From Nocardia acidivorans NBRC 108247 (GTDB lineage Bacteria > Actinomycetota > Actinomycetes > Mycobacteriales > Mycobacteriaceae): a DNA stretch of 42,429 nt. Under the pieces are notes generated by a model. It saw nothing but the letters and a program-made list of their open reading frames with translations, had not been told where the DNA came from and searched no databases. A program made the translations under genes and the position numbers. Location: contig NZ_BDAW01000086.1 of assembly GCF_001625085.1 (NCBI RefSeq), positions 1 through 42,429 on the forward strand, given 5' to 3'. Of the stretch, positions 8,289 through 17,025 are shown one piece after another (the stretch's first letter is position 1; each line of letters begins with the position of its first letter).

Positions 8289-8401
8289 GCCGAAATTCTC
8301 GATTGAACCAGCCCCGGCGGGCAGTCGCCGATCATAGAGCCTGGACGACCGGCGACGGTAGGCTCAGTGCTGCACACGATGTCTTCCGGAGGAAACCGAC
8401 G

Positions 8402-9001
8402 ATGACTTCGACGCATGCCGGTGGTGCGGAGCGGCTGACAGCCGAGGAGTTCCTCGATGCGGAGCCGGACGCATTCGGCGATGTCGAGATCGAGGATGGC
8501 CGGATCGTCCGAATGAAGGCGCAGAGCCGCGCCCACAGTAGAGTGACTCGTCGCCTGGCAGCGGCTTTGGAGGGTGCGCGCGGGTCCGCTGGGATCTGCG
8601 TTCGAGTGGAATCTGATGTCGCAGTGCGATTTCCGGACGCCGAGAGCAAGCGGCCGGAGCGACGACTCAACGTTCGATACCCCGATATCTTCGTCAGTGA
8701 CTGCGAACCGTACGACGTCAATACTGTCCGGGACCATATTCTGCTGGTCGCGGAAGTCGTATCAAAGGAGACGGCGGACACCGACACCGGGATCAAGCGT
8801 CTGCTGTACGCACGAGCGGAGATTTCGGTCTATCTGATCGTGCACTTCGATAAGAGCTGGGAAACTATCGATCGGATCGAGGAGTATCGACTCGACTGGT
8901 CCGGGGTGCGGTACATGCCGCATAAGGTGCATCGAGACGAATCGGTGCTCGATACGCCTGTGAAGCTGGCCATCACGTTCGAGGCGCTACATCAAGCCTG
9001 A
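8402..9001 (+). CDS. Uma2-family (DUF820) restriction-endonuclease-like protein
   Basis: 199 residues. It begins RLTAEEFLDAEP and contains VRYPDIFVSD and ILLVAEVVSKETADTDTGIKRLLYARA, the PD...E-x-V pattern of the PD-(D/E)xK fold in Uma2, followed by VYLIVHFD. No biological role is firmly known for these proteins. ATG 8402 follows a good ribosome binding site (GGAGG, 5 nt spacing). The sequence is less GC-biased at third positions than its neighbours (for example GGTGGTGCGGAGCGG early on), which fits the mobile, multi-copy nature of Uma2 genes in actinomycetes. Confidence 0.85.
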   Translation: MTSTHAGGAERLTAEEFLDAEPDAFGDVEIEDGRIVRMKAQSRAHSRVTRRLAAALEGARGSAGICVRVESDVAVRFPDAESKRPERRLNVRYPDIFVSDCEPYDVNTVRDHILLVAEVVSKETADTDTGIKRLLYARAEISVYLIVHFDKSWETIDRIEEYRLDWSGVRYMPHKVHRDESVLDTPVKLAITFEALHQA

Positions 9002-9099
9002 CCCCGGACTGCCCATGTTGGCCGGAACTCCCAATCAAGTCCGCTACAGCGCGCCGAGGTGACTCCTACAGTGGGAGGGTCTTCGATTGAGGAGGGCTT

Positions 9100-10551
9100 A
9101 TGCCTTCGGTGATTGTGATCGGTGCCGGGTTCGGGGGGCTGGGGATGGCCTTGGAGCTGCGACGGAATGGGTTTCGGGAGGTGACCATTCTGGAGCGGGC
9201 CGGGGATTTGGGTGGGGTGTGGCGGGAGAATACCTATCCGGGGGCCGCGTGTGATGTGCCCTCGCCGTTGTACTCGTACGCTTCAGAGCCCAAACCCAAG
9301 TGGCGGCAACGGTATTCGGGGCGGGAGGACATTCTCGCGTATGCGCGCGGGGTGGCGGAGCGGCATGGGCTGCTGGAGTCGATCGTGTTCGGGGCCGAGG
9401 TGACCGAAGCCGCGTTCGACGAGGCGAGTGGGCGGTGGACGGTGATTACCGCCGACGGGACGGTGCGGACCGCGGAGGTGCTGGTGTCGGCGGTGGGGCA
9501 GCTGTCGCGGCCCGCCATGCCCGATATTCCGGGGATCGCGAGCTTCGAGGGTGAGTCCTTCCATTCGGCGCAGTGGGATCACGAGGTGAAGCTGGCGGGG
9601 AAACGGGTGGCCTGCATCGGAACCGGAGCCAGTGCCATTCAATACATTCCGGAGATCCAGCCGGAGGTGGGCGAGCTGACGCTGTTTCAGCGCAGCGCCG
9701 CCTGGGTGCTGCCCAAGTTCGACACCGACTACAAGCCGGTGCATCAGCGGGTGCTGTTGCATGTACCGGGATTGCCTGTGGCGGAACGCTTCTACTGGTG
9801 GACCATCGGCGAGTTCGTGGCGCTGGGCCTGGTCGAGTTCCCCGGCATCGTGCGCGGGGTCTCCCGCATCGCGCAGCACCACCTCGAAGAACAGGTCACC
9901 GACCCGGAACTACTGGCCAAGCTGACCCCCGACTATCCGATCGGCTGTAAGCGGGGACTGTTCTCCAACGACTACTACCCGGCGCTCACCCAACCCAATG
10001 TACGTGTCGAGACGACCCCGATCAGCGCTGTGATACCCGAGGGCATCCGCACCGCCGACGGCGTGGTCCACCCCGCCGATGTGATCATCTACGGCACCGG
10101 GTTCAAGGGGACGGAGTTCCTGTGGCCCATGAAGATTCGCGGCCGCCGCGGCCGCACCCTCTCCGACGTCTGGTCCGAGGGCGCGCACGCCTTCCTCGGC
10201 ATCACGGTCCCCGAATTCCCCAACATGTTCCTCGTCTACGGCCCGAACACGAACCTCGGCGTCGGCTCCATCATCTACATGATCGAATCCCAAGCCCGCT
10301 ACATCCGCCAGGCCATCCAACTCCTCGCCGAAAACCCCGGCCACACCCTGGAAGTGAAGTCCGATAACGAATACGCCTACAACAGCGCCCTCCAACACCG
10401 CCTGAAGCGCACCCCCTGGAACTTCTGCACCAGCTGGTACCGCACCGCATCCGGCCGCATCACCAACAACTGGCCCGGCACCACCCGCAGCTACCGCCGC
10501 CGCACCAGCAAGCTGCACCGCTACGACTACAACCTCACCCGCGTCGGCTAG
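9100..10551 (+). CDS. Flavin-containing monooxygenase, Baeyer-Villiger type
   Basis: 483 residues. The FAD-binding motif is at the very start (VIVIGAGFGGLGMALELRRNG), a second Rossmann motif is VACIGTGASAIQYIPEI (about residue 171), and between them lies FEGESFHSAQWD, which fits the FxGxxxHxxxW(P/D) fingerprint of class B monooxygenases. YPGAACDVPSPLYSYAS is typical of the actinobacterial branch. Such enzymes insert oxygen into ketones or oxidise soft nucleophiles using NADPH and O2; the substrate here is unknown. ATG 9100 has GGAGG 4 nt upstream. Codon use shifts from GGG-rich in the first half to GGC-rich in the second, which is odd but does not break the frame. Confidence 0.9.
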   Translation: MPSVIVIGAGFGGLGMALELRRNGFREVTILERAGDLGGVWRENTYPGAACDVPSPLYSYASEPKPKWRQRYSGREDILAYARGVAERHGLLESIVFGAEVTEAAFDEASGRWTVITADGTVRTAEVLVSAVGQLSRPAMPDIPGIASFEGESFHSAQWDHEVKLAGKRVACIGTGASAIQYIPEIQPEVGELTLFQRSAAWVLPKFDTDYKPVHQRVLLHVPGLPVAERFYWWTIGEFVALGLVEFPGIVRGVSRIAQHHLEEQVTDPELLAKLTPDYPIGCKRGLFSNDYYPALTQPNVRVETTPISAVIPEGIRTADGVVHPADVIIYGTGFKGTEFLWPMKIRGRRGRTLSDVWSEGAHAFLGITVPEFPNMFLVYGPNTNLGVGSIIYMIESQARYIRQAIQLLAENPGHTLEVKSDNEYAYNSALQHRLKRTPWNFCTSWYRTASGRITNNWPGTTRSYRRRTSKLHRYDYNLTRVG

Positions 10552-10679
10552 ACGAGCCCCTTGATCAGCCGCGATAACTCAACCGCGATACCCGGAGCCG
10601 CCGCAACCGGATGAGCGGCGTGCCGACTCGCACTGATGCAGGTTGCCGATCTGATCACCGTCGAGCCGCTGGAAACCTA
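10548..10679 (-). pseudogene. Possible 3' remnant of a lost gene
   Basis: On the minus strand the sequence SRHAAHPVAAAPGIAVELSRLIKGLV ends in TAG at 10548, overlapping the stop of the monooxygenase. It reads like a real C-terminus with normal codon use, but an in-frame stop (TAG at 10677-10679) cuts it off after about 42 codons and no start is available. I cannot name the family. Confidence 0.25.
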
Positions 10680-10954
10680 TGCACGGTGGATCATCCCACC
10701 GGACGCGACGTACGAGATGCGGACTCGATGCTTCTTCCACCAAGACAATTCGGTAAGCACCGAGCCACGTCCTCGCCTTCCACGCCTCTGTCGGCCTGCG
10801 CGGCCGTCGCGGAGCTGTCACGACACGCGGACAGCGTTGACCTGCTGGGTTGCGCAGCAGTAACTTGAGAGTTCCGATGCGCCGGAGTGCAGGTCGGTGT
10901 GGTGTGCAAAGCCTTCGGGCCGGGAGCGTCGGTGATTTGACGCTGGAGGCAGCA
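10680..10954. other. Non-genic stretch before the lipase
   Basis: No convincing gene is seen. A plus-strand run at 10648-10760 (VEPLETYARWIIPPDATYEM) looks briefly coding but dissolves into low-complexity sequence, so this may be more decayed coding DNA. The stretch must also hold the lipase promoter. Confidence 0.4.
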
Positions 10955-12232
10955 ATGGCGCGGAATGACGCGGCCGGGCAGGGAGAATCCTCGCGAGCGA
11001 ATGCGATTCGGCGGCGACTATCCGCGCGAGTACACCTCGGATTGGCCGGGTTGGTCGGGGTTTTGCTCGCCGCACTGGTCATGCCGGGGGCGTGGGCGGA
11101 GGTCGTCCCGGTGCCGGATGAGGATCCTTTCTACACCGCCCCGGCGGGCATCGAAGCCAACGCCAATGGCGCGGTATTGAATTCCCGCCCGATCTCGGCG
11201 CTCGGGTTGGCGCTGCCGGTGGCCGGATGGCAATTGCAGTATCGGAGTACGGATTCCACGGGCGCGGCCGTCGCGGAGGTGGCCACCGTGATGACCCCGC
11301 TACTGCCCTGGCTGGGCGGTGGTGGTCGGCCGCTGCTGTCGTATCAGGTGGCCGAGGACAGTCTCGGGACGCGATGCGCGCCCTCGTTCGCACTGCGGGG
11401 CGGGCGCGATTTCTCGATCGTCAATACCGCGCTGGACATTCCATTCCTCACCGCCATGCTGCTGCGCGGCTGGGCGGTGGTGGTCTCCGATTACGAGGGG
11501 CCGCACTCGCGATTCTTCGACGGGGTGAACTCCGGGCGCGGGGTGCTCGATGGCGTGCGCGCGGCCAGATCATTTGCGCCGGTGGGTATTACCACCGACA
11601 GTCCGATCGGCGCGTGGGGTTACTCCGGCGGCGCCTTCGCCACCCTCTGGGCCATGCAGCAGCGGGCGACCTACGCCCCGGAGCTGTGGTTCTCGGGTGT
11701 CGCGGCCGGTGGTGTGCCCGCCGATATCGCGGCCATCTCCCGCAAGGTGGACGGCGGCATCCAAGCCGGACTGGCGGTGCTCATGATCGTGGCCTTCACG
11801 CGCATCGACCCGGATTCGGGGTTGGCGGACGACCTCAACGATCGGGGCCGGGAACTGCTGGTGCGGGAGTCCGCCGCCTGCGGCGCGGATCTGGTGCTGC
11901 GGCATCTCAACCGGCATCTGGACGAGTACTCCGATACCCCGAATCTGCTGTGGCACACGCAGTTCCAGGCTGCCGCGAATCGGCAGGAGTTGGGCGCGGT
12001 GGCCCCGGACGTACCGCTGTACCTGTATCACAGCAATGCCGATGACGTGATCCCCGTGGAGGGTTTCACCGCCCTGGTGAATCGCTATTGCGCATTGGGC
12101 GCGGATATCACCGTCGTGCACTCGGGAATTCCGGGCCACAATCCGGCGGCCGCCATCGAATCCCTCGGCGCCATGAACTATCTCGGTGATCGATTCGCGG
12201 GAATTCCGGCGACCACCGGTTGCGCGGGCTGA
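10955..12232 (+). CDS. Secreted lipase (LIP family)
   Basis: 425 residues. An N-terminal basic stretch (ANAIRRRLSARVHLG) precedes a hydrophobic signal segment at residues 28-48 ending GAWAEV. The nucleophile elbow is GAWGYSGGAFAT (Ser224). Likely acid and base residues are in LYHSNADDVIPV and SGIPGHN, which fits the PF03583 secretory lipases of Candida and of mycolata. It should hydrolyse triacylglycerols or other esters outside the membrane (family knowledge). ATG 10955 is supported by GGAGG 5 nt upstream. It converges on the gene at 12278, with a strong hairpin between them. Confidence 0.88.
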   Translation: MARNDAAGQGESSRANAIRRRLSARVHLGLAGLVGVLLAALVMPGAWAEVVPVPDEDPFYTAPAGIEANANGAVLNSRPISALGLALPVAGWQLQYRSTDSTGAAVAEVATVMTPLLPWLGGGGRPLLSYQVAEDSLGTRCAPSFALRGGRDFSIVNTALDIPFLTAMLLRGWAVVVSDYEGPHSRFFDGVNSGRGVLDGVRAARSFAPVGITTDSPIGAWGYSGGAFATLWAMQQRATYAPELWFSGVAAGGVPADIAAISRKVDGGIQAGLAVLMIVAFTRIDPDSGLADDLNDRGRELLVRESAACGADLVLRHLNRHLDEYSDTPNLLWHTQFQAAANRQELGAVAPDVPLYLYHSNADDVIPVEGFTALVNRYCALGADITVVHSGIPGHNPAAAIESLGAMNYLGDRFAGIPATTGCAG

Positions 12233-12237
12233 AACCG

Positions 12238-12262
12238 GTTGGGGCGCGGGCCGCGCCCCAAC
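12238..12262. terminator. Bidirectional hairpin between convergent genes
   Basis: GTTGGGGCGCGG and CCGCGCCCCAAC form a perfect 12-bp inverted repeat around a single base, so an 11-bp stem with a 3-nt loop. It is flanked by a second matching pair (AAACCGG...CCGGTTT). It starts 6 bases after the lipase stop and lies 16 bases beyond the stop of the opposing gene. There is no U-tract, as is common in actinobacteria. Confidence 0.7.
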
Positions 12263-12277
12263 GGATTCCGAACCGGT

Positions 12278-12910
12278 TTACTTCTCGTTGTACTTCGTGG
12301 TGCCGGGCGCCGCGGTGAGCGTGCCGATCAGATCCAGACCGGCGACCAGCAGCGCGGGACCGCCGACCACCAGGGTGCCGATAATGCCGCCGACCGCGGC
12401 ACCGGCGATAACGCTGGCGATGACCGTGGGTCCGGCGACAATGCCGCTGAGACCGACGAGCGCGCCGAGCGCGGTGCCGATGAAGGCGCCGATGGCCGTG
12501 GCGATACCGAACTGGCTGCTGAAGGTCTGCATGGCCAGCGCGTTCTCCGAGGGCGAGGCCACCGGCTGCACCGCGACCGGACGGGCCGAGGCCGCATCCT
12601 TGACCGCCGTGATGGTGAGGGTGTGCGCGCTGTCCGCCAGGCTGGCGGGCATCGAGTACTCGACACCGTCCTGCTGGAAGGTGAGCGGCAGGCTGACGAC
12701 CGTATTACCGGCGACATCCTTGATGTTCACGCTCTGCCCGGACAGCTCGAAGGCGCCGTTGGTGAGGGTGGTGACCACATTGTTGCCGACCAGATCGGCG
12801 GAGTAGCCGATCTGGGGAACAGCCGGATCGGCGTGCGCCACCCCGGAACTCGCGATGGCGACGGCGGTGGCGATGGGCGCGGCAACTGCCGTGATCTTGC
12901 GCAGCTTCAT
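12278..12910 (-). CDS. Exported protein with Gly-rich hydrophobic C-terminus, unknown function
   Basis: 210 residues from ATG 12910. Residues 1-28 are a signal peptide (MKLRKITAVAAPIATAVAIA...AHA). The next 80 or so look like a beta-sandwich (ADLVGNNVVTTLTNGAFELSG, VVSLPLTFQQDG, SAHTLTITAVKD). The last 75 are Gly/Ala-rich and hydrophobic (AIGAFIGTALGALVGL, VIAGAAVGGIIGTLVVGGPALL), with glycine-zipper spacing, probably one or two membrane hairpins. I recognise this layout in nocardial exported proteins but know no function. ATG 12928 is an alternative start. A perfect 7-4-7 palindrome about 110 bp upstream may control it. Confidence 0.7.
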   Translation of the reverse strand: MKLRKITAVAAPIATAVAIASSGVAHADPAVPQIGYSADLVGNNVVTTLTNGAFELSGQSVNIKDVAGNTVVSLPLTFQQDGVEYSMPASLADSAHTLTITAVKDAASARPVAVQPVASPSENALAMQTFSSQFGIATAIGAFIGTALGALVGLSGIVAGPTVIASVIAGAAVGGIIGTLVVGGPALLVAGLDLIGTLTAAPGTTKYNEK

Positions 12911-13017
12911 TGATTGTCCAATCTTCATCAGGTGATTCGGGGCAACGCACGCCCAACACGAACGATTCCCTTCCCATCGGAAACGTGTTGAGCCCCCGTG
13001 CGTTTGCGCTGCCCACT

Positions 13018-13035
13018 GCTACCGATTACGGTAGC
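13018..13035. promoter_or_regulatory. Palindromic operator candidate GCTACCG-ATTA-CGGTAGC
   Basis: A perfect 7-bp inverted repeat with a 4-bp centre lies between ecfT and the exported-protein gene at 12910. An 18-bp symmetric site of this kind is typical of TetR-type repressors. No such regulator is encoded nearby. Confidence 0.4.
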
Positions 13036-13078
13036 TCGCCCCACCGACACGCCGAATCATTTTCGGTTCGAGCGTCGG

Positions 13079-13843
13079 TCAAAACAGCAGATCGCTCACG
13101 ATACCCAGCGCGCACACAACTGCCAACAAAATCATTGCGACCGCATCCGCCCGCCCCGGCGACCCGGGACGCGCTGTCAGTTCGCCGGTCCCGCCGCGCG
13201 TGGTGATGGCCTCGCCGAGTTCGCCTGCCCGGCGACTGGATACGGCCATACTGGCGGTCAGAATATCGACCAGCGGGTTCTGCGCGGCCTGATGCAGCAG
13301 CGAGTCCTTGGGCCGCAATTTGCGCGCGGCGCGCAGAATCCGGAGTTCCTCGAGCAGTAGCGGCAGGCCGCGCAGGGTCAGCGCGACCACCACCGCCCAC
13401 TCGTCCACCGGAATGCGGTGCCGCACGCCGTCGCGGGTCCAGCCGATACGGCGCAGCGGCGCACCGAGTTTCGCGAGGGCGGGTGCGACCTCACCCATGG
13501 GAGTCGTCCAGGCGACCATGAAGGTCGCGCCCAGCAACAGGAAGCCGAAGAGCGCGATCTGGGTGTACCGCAGCACCGCGTCCATGCCGACGGGTGCGTT
13601 GATGGCGCCGCCGATCAGCAGGCCGATCCAGATCCACCACGGGAAGCGCGGGAGTGCGCCCAGAGGTAGCCGGGCGGCCAGTCCGATACCGATCAGCACC
13701 GCGGCGCCCAGGCCGAGCAGTGCCCAGGAGGGGGTGAACATGAGCAGGACGCTGTAGACGAAGACCCAGATCATCTTGGTGCCCGCCCAGAGCCGATGCA
13801 CCGGGCTGTCGACCGGCACCTCACGCAGAATCACACTGCTCAT
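13079..13843 (-). CDS. ecfT: ECF transporter transmembrane (T) component
   Basis: 254 residues of the CbiQ/EcfT family. Membrane helices are in the first 120 residues (MIWVFVYSVLLMF, LLGLGAAVLIGIGLAARL, WWIWIGLLIGGAI, TQIALFGFLLLGATFMV) and one closes the protein. The cytoplasmic coupling helices appear as ILRAARKL and LGEAITTRGG. It is the membrane scaffold that couples the ATPases to a substrate-binding S component. The ATG overlaps the stop of the upstream ATPase gene as ATGA, so the two are translationally coupled. The pair corresponds to M. tuberculosis Rv2325c/Rv2326c in order and structure (recalled). Confidence 0.9.
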   Translation of the reverse strand: MSSVILREVPVDSPVHRLWAGTKMIWVFVYSVLLMFTPSWALLGLGAAVLIGIGLAARLPLGALPRFPWWIWIGLLIGGAINAPVGMDAVLRYTQIALFGFLLLGATFMVAWTTPMGEVAPALAKLGAPLRRIGWTRDGVRHRIPVDEWAVVVALTLRGLPLLLEELRILRAARKLRPKDSLLHQAAQNPLVDILTASMAVSSRRAGELGEAITTRGGTGELTARPGSPGRADAVAMILLAVVCALGIVSDLLF

Positions 13844-15945
13844 CGCCTGCCCCCGATTCGATCCTGTGCCGGTTGTGCGGCGAAATATCCTGGGGGAGAG
13901 TCGTTTTCGACGAGTCTGCCCTCCCGCAGGTGCACGATGCGATCGCAGACGGCGGCGGTATCGGCGACATCGTGCGAGATGATGATCAGCGTCAGGCCCG
14001 AATCACGCAGTCGCGCAAGCAATTCGACCACACCGGCGCGGCCCTCCGGATCGAGTCCGGCGAGCGGTTCGTCCAGCACCACCACCTGCGGACGGCTGGC
14101 GACGATGGCGGCGAGCACCACGCGCTTGGCCTGTCCGCCGCTGAGCGATTCGATGGAGCGCGAGGCCAGGGCGCGATCCAGGCCGACCGCGTCCAGGGCG
14201 CGGGCGACGGCGGCGGTGCCCCGGCCGCCCCAATCCTCTATCTCCGCGCCGACGGTCTGCCGCTGTAATTGCAGCCGGGAGTGCTGAAATGCCAACTGCA
14301 CCCCGCCGATTCGCTTGTGCGACGGTTTCGCGCCGGTGTATTCCCGTAGTTCGCAGCTGCCGCCGCTGGGGATGGTGAGTCCTGCCATGATCCAGGCCAG
14401 GGTGGACTTGCCCGAACCGTTCCCGCCCACGACCAGCAGCGCCTCACCGCGGCGCACCGCCAGGTCGATCCCGTGCAGAGCCGGTGCCTCCCAAGGGGTT
14501 CCGCGATTGTAGGTGTGCCGGACGTCCTTCAGTTCGAGCACGGTGTCACCCATGGGTCTGCGGCGCTGATCGCGGACGGGTCGCGGCCAGGCGGGCAGCT
14601 GCTGGACCGCGCGCCCGCGTTGCAGATGCACCACGCGGTCGGCGGCGGCCGCGTCGGCCTCGTGATGGGTCACCAGAACGACCGCCATCGGATGCCGGCG
14701 CGGGAGGACCGAAAGGAGCGCGACCAGGTCGCGCCGCCCTTCCGGATCGATCATGGAGGTGGCCTCGTCGGCGAGCAACAGGGTGGGTTTGCGCGCCAAA
14801 GCCGCTGCCACCGCTAGTCTTTGCTGCTGTCCGCCCGAAAGGGTCGCGGTTTCGCGTCTGCCCATCCCCGCGAGGCCGACCTCGCCGAGCAGTGCGTCGA
14901 TATCGACCGCGGCCGCGGTCTCGGTGGGCAGGCCCCACACCACGTCATCGGCGACGAGCACGCCCAGGGTTTGGCTCTCGGGGCGCTGCAAAACCATTGC
15001 GGTGCCGCCGCTTACGCCGAGTCCGGCCGAGCCGGGGCGGGTGACGGTGCCGCCGGTGGGCGGCCGGCCCGCGAGAATCCTGGTGAGCGTGGACTTTCCG
15101 GAGCCGTTGTGGCCGACCACGGCGACGAATTCGCCGATGTCGACGGTGAGGTCGATGCCCTGGAGCGCATCGGTGTGGGTGTCCGGATAGCGGAAGGTGA
15201 CCTGCCGCAAGGTGACCGGCAGCGGGGCCACCGGACGGTCGTCGGCCGGTGCGTCGAACAGGTCGTCGCGGCCGGGCAGCCAGGCGAGTCGATCCAGGAC
15301 GGCGCCGAGCACGAACCAGGAGACGATGCCGCTGACGAGCATGGCGGCGATGATGCCGCCGCCGATCCAGGCCCACCACCAATGCAGGATCGATTCGGTG
15401 TAGCCGGCGATATGCCGGCCCAGCGGTTCCAGTAGTGCTTGGCGCGCCGCCAGATTTTCCACGCCGTCGGCGGTGTTGCGGATACTGTCGAACAACAGGT
15501 GGCGTGTCCGGGAGAACAGCAGCAGCATTCCGACGGAGAACGATGCGAAAACCAGTCCGGCCAGCGAGGACAGTCCCAGCACCGCGGGGAGGCCGCCGTG
15601 TCGCCGCTTGACGATTCCGATGATTCCGCCCACCACCGCCACGCCGATCAGATTGGTCGCGGGCACCAGTCCGGCGGCGACGAAGGTCACCAGCGTTCCG
15701 GCGATGGTCGCGGTGAAGATGGCGCGCAGTCGATAGCGGTGGGCCAGCAGACCGATGGGTACGGCGGCCACCAATTGCAGGGCGGCGGCGAACGGCACCA
15801 GCGAGCCGACGGTCACGAGTCCGACGGTCGCGCCGCCCAGGACCGCGCCGGTGGCGAGCTCGATGGGACGCAGCGGACCGTGCGGGAGAGCGGACTCGCG
15901 CGGCCGGTCCGGCATGGCGCGGCGAGTCTGGGACGAATCGGTCAC
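13840..15945 (-). CDS. ECF transporter fusion: membrane domain plus two ATPase domains
   Basis: 701 residues from GTG 15945. Residues 25-230 form a membrane domain of about six helices (LATGAVLGGATVGLVTVGS, LGLSSLAGLVFASFSVGML), resembling S-component or DUF2232 proteins. Two ABC ATPases follow. The first has GHNGSGKST, LSGGQQQR and LLLADEAT; the second has GGNGSGKST, LSGGQAKR and VVLDEPLAGLD. This is the EcfA1-EcfA2 pair in one chain. Energy from ATP would drive uptake of a vitamin or metal; the substrate is not evident and no riboswitch was seen. The start is supported by CAGACT 7 nt upstream. Confidence 0.88.
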   Translation of the reverse strand: MTDSSQTRRAMPDRPRESALPHGPLRPIELATGAVLGGATVGLVTVGSLVPFAAALQLVAAVPIGLLAHRYRLRAIFTATIAGTLVTFVAAGLVPATNLIGVAVVGGIIGIVKRRHGGLPAVLGLSSLAGLVFASFSVGMLLLFSRTRHLLFDSIRNTADGVENLAARQALLEPLGRHIAGYTESILHWWWAWIGGGIIAAMLVSGIVSWFVLGAVLDRLAWLPGRDDLFDAPADDRPVAPLPVTLRQVTFRYPDTHTDALQGIDLTVDIGEFVAVVGHNGSGKSTLTRILAGRPPTGGTVTRPGSAGLGVSGGTAMVLQRPESQTLGVLVADDVVWGLPTETAAAVDIDALLGEVGLAGMGRRETATLSGGQQQRLAVAAALARKPTLLLADEATSMIDPEGRRDLVALLSVLPRRHPMAVVLVTHHEADAAAADRVVHLQRGRAVQQLPAWPRPVRDQRRRPMGDTVLELKDVRHTYNRGTPWEAPALHGIDLAVRRGEALLVVGGNGSGKSTLAWIMAGLTIPSGGSCELREYTGAKPSHKRIGGVQLAFQHSRLQLQRQTVGAEIEDWGGRGTAAVARALDAVGLDRALASRSIESLSGGQAKRVVLAAIVASRPQVVVLDEPLAGLDPEGRAGVVELLARLRDSGLTLIIISHDVADTAAVCDRIVHLREGRLVENDSPPGYFAAQPAQDRIGGRR

Positions 15946-15952
15946 GCTCACC

Positions 15953-15981
15953 AGTCTGCCTTCTACCTGGGAGTGCCCAGG
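15953..15981 (-). promoter_or_regulatory. ECF operon promoter with CCTGGG-CACT-CCCAGG palindrome
   Basis: On the minus strand, CAGACT (15958-15953) precedes the GTG at 15945 by 7 nt. A perfect 6-bp inverted repeat at 15966-15981 covers the expected -35 position and is a repressor or activator site candidate. Confidence 0.4.
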
Positions 15982-16012
15982 CGAACCCGCGTCATATCCA
16001 CACAATTTCTGC

Positions 16013-16036
16013 ATACATGCGCAACTACGCATATAT
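16013..16036. promoter_or_regulatory. Palindrome over the promoter of the cation efflux pump
   Basis: ATACATGCGC-AACT-ACGCATATAT: the two 10-bp arms match at 8 of 10 positions when inverted. It is strikingly AT-rich for this DNA and overlaps a -10 hexamer TATATT at 16032-16037, 8 nt before the ATG at 16046. ArsR/SmtB-type metal sensors use sites of this size in front of cation efflux genes (family knowledge). Confidence 0.5.
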
Positions 16037-16045
16037 TGGGGCGCT

Positions 16046-16960
16046 ATGGGGCATGATCATTCGCACGGCGTCGCACCCGAGTCCGCCTCGGGCAAATACC
16101 TGGGCCGTCTGATCCTGGCGCTCGCCATCGCACTGGTCTTCATGCTGGTGGAGTTCATCGTCGCCTTCGCGACCTCCTCACTGGCCCTGCTCTCCGACGC
16201 CGCGCACATGCTCACCGATGTGGTCGGCATCGCCATGGCCCTCTCGGCGATCCTGCTCGCCAAACGCAGCCGCCCCACCTGCACCCGCACCTTCGGCTAC
16301 TACCGCGCCGAGGTTTTGGCGGCCCTGGCCAACGCCCTGCTGCTCTTCGGCGTGGCCATCTACGTCCTGTACGAGGCGATCAGCCGATTCGGCGAGCCGC
16401 CGGAAGTCCCGGGCGTTCCGGTCCTGGTCGTCGGCGCCCTCGGCCTGATCGCCAATATCGTCTCGTTCCTGCTGCTCCGCTCCGGAGCCCAGGAGAGCCT
16501 GAACGTCCGCGGCGCCTACCTGGAAGTCTTCGCCGACATGATCGGCTCGATAGGCGTCCTGTTCTCCGCCCTGATCACCCTCACCACGGGTTGGCGGTAC
16601 GCCGACATGATCATCGGCGTAGCCATCGGCTTCTGGGTCCTACCCCGCACCTACGTCCTGGCCAAACGCTCGCTGCGAATCCTGTTCCAGCACAGCCCCG
16701 AAGACCTGGACGTAGAACAGATCGCCGGAGCCTTACAGGCGGTCCCGGGCGTAGCCAACGTCCACGACCTCCACGTCTGGACCCTCACCTCCGGCATGGA
16801 AGTAGCCTCCGCCCACATCACGGTGACCACCGGCCACTCCAGCGACGCCGTTCTCCAAGCCTCCCAACAACTCCTATCCCGCGATTTCCACATAGAACAC
16901 GCCACCCTCCAAGTGGAAGGCGAGGACTCAGCCCGCCGCTGCACCGAATTGTCTTGGTAG
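16046..16960 (+). CDS. Cation diffusion facilitator (CzcD/ZitB-like metal efflux)
   Basis: 304 residues. The N-terminus is His-rich (GHDHSHG). Six membrane helices span about residues 20-215. Helix II has LLSDAAHMLTDV and helix V has EVFADMIGSIG, giving the two metal-site pairs (HD and DD) of zinc-type CDF proteins. The C-terminal 85 residues form the cytoplasmic ferredoxin-like domain (VPGVANVHDLHVWTLTSG). It exports Zn2+ or a similar divalent ion in exchange for protons (family knowledge). The first Met with the His motif is chosen. It is divergent from the ECF transporter operon, sharing a 100-bp regulatory region. Confidence 0.93.
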   Translation: MGHDHSHGVAPESASGKYLGRLILALAIALVFMLVEFIVAFATSSLALLSDAAHMLTDVVGIAMALSAILLAKRSRPTCTRTFGYYRAEVLAALANALLLFGVAIYVLYEAISRFGEPPEVPGVPVLVVGALGLIANIVSFLLLRSGAQESLNVRGAYLEVFADMIGSIGVLFSALITLTTGWRYADMIIGVAIGFWVLPRTYVLAKRSLRILFQHSPEDLDVEQIAGALQAVPGVANVHDLHVWTLTSGMEVASAHITVTTGHSSDAVLQASQQLLSRDFHIEHATLQVEGEDSARRCTELSW

Positions 16961-17025
16961 CCTGGCCCGCCAGATAAGGGTCCAGCATCCCGTGACTGGA
17001 TATGTATTCGCGGGCCAGTGGACTG

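Noticed and set aside
12238..12262. Operator for the lipase or the exported-protein gene
   Set aside because: It lies between two convergent stop codons, so a terminator explains it better.
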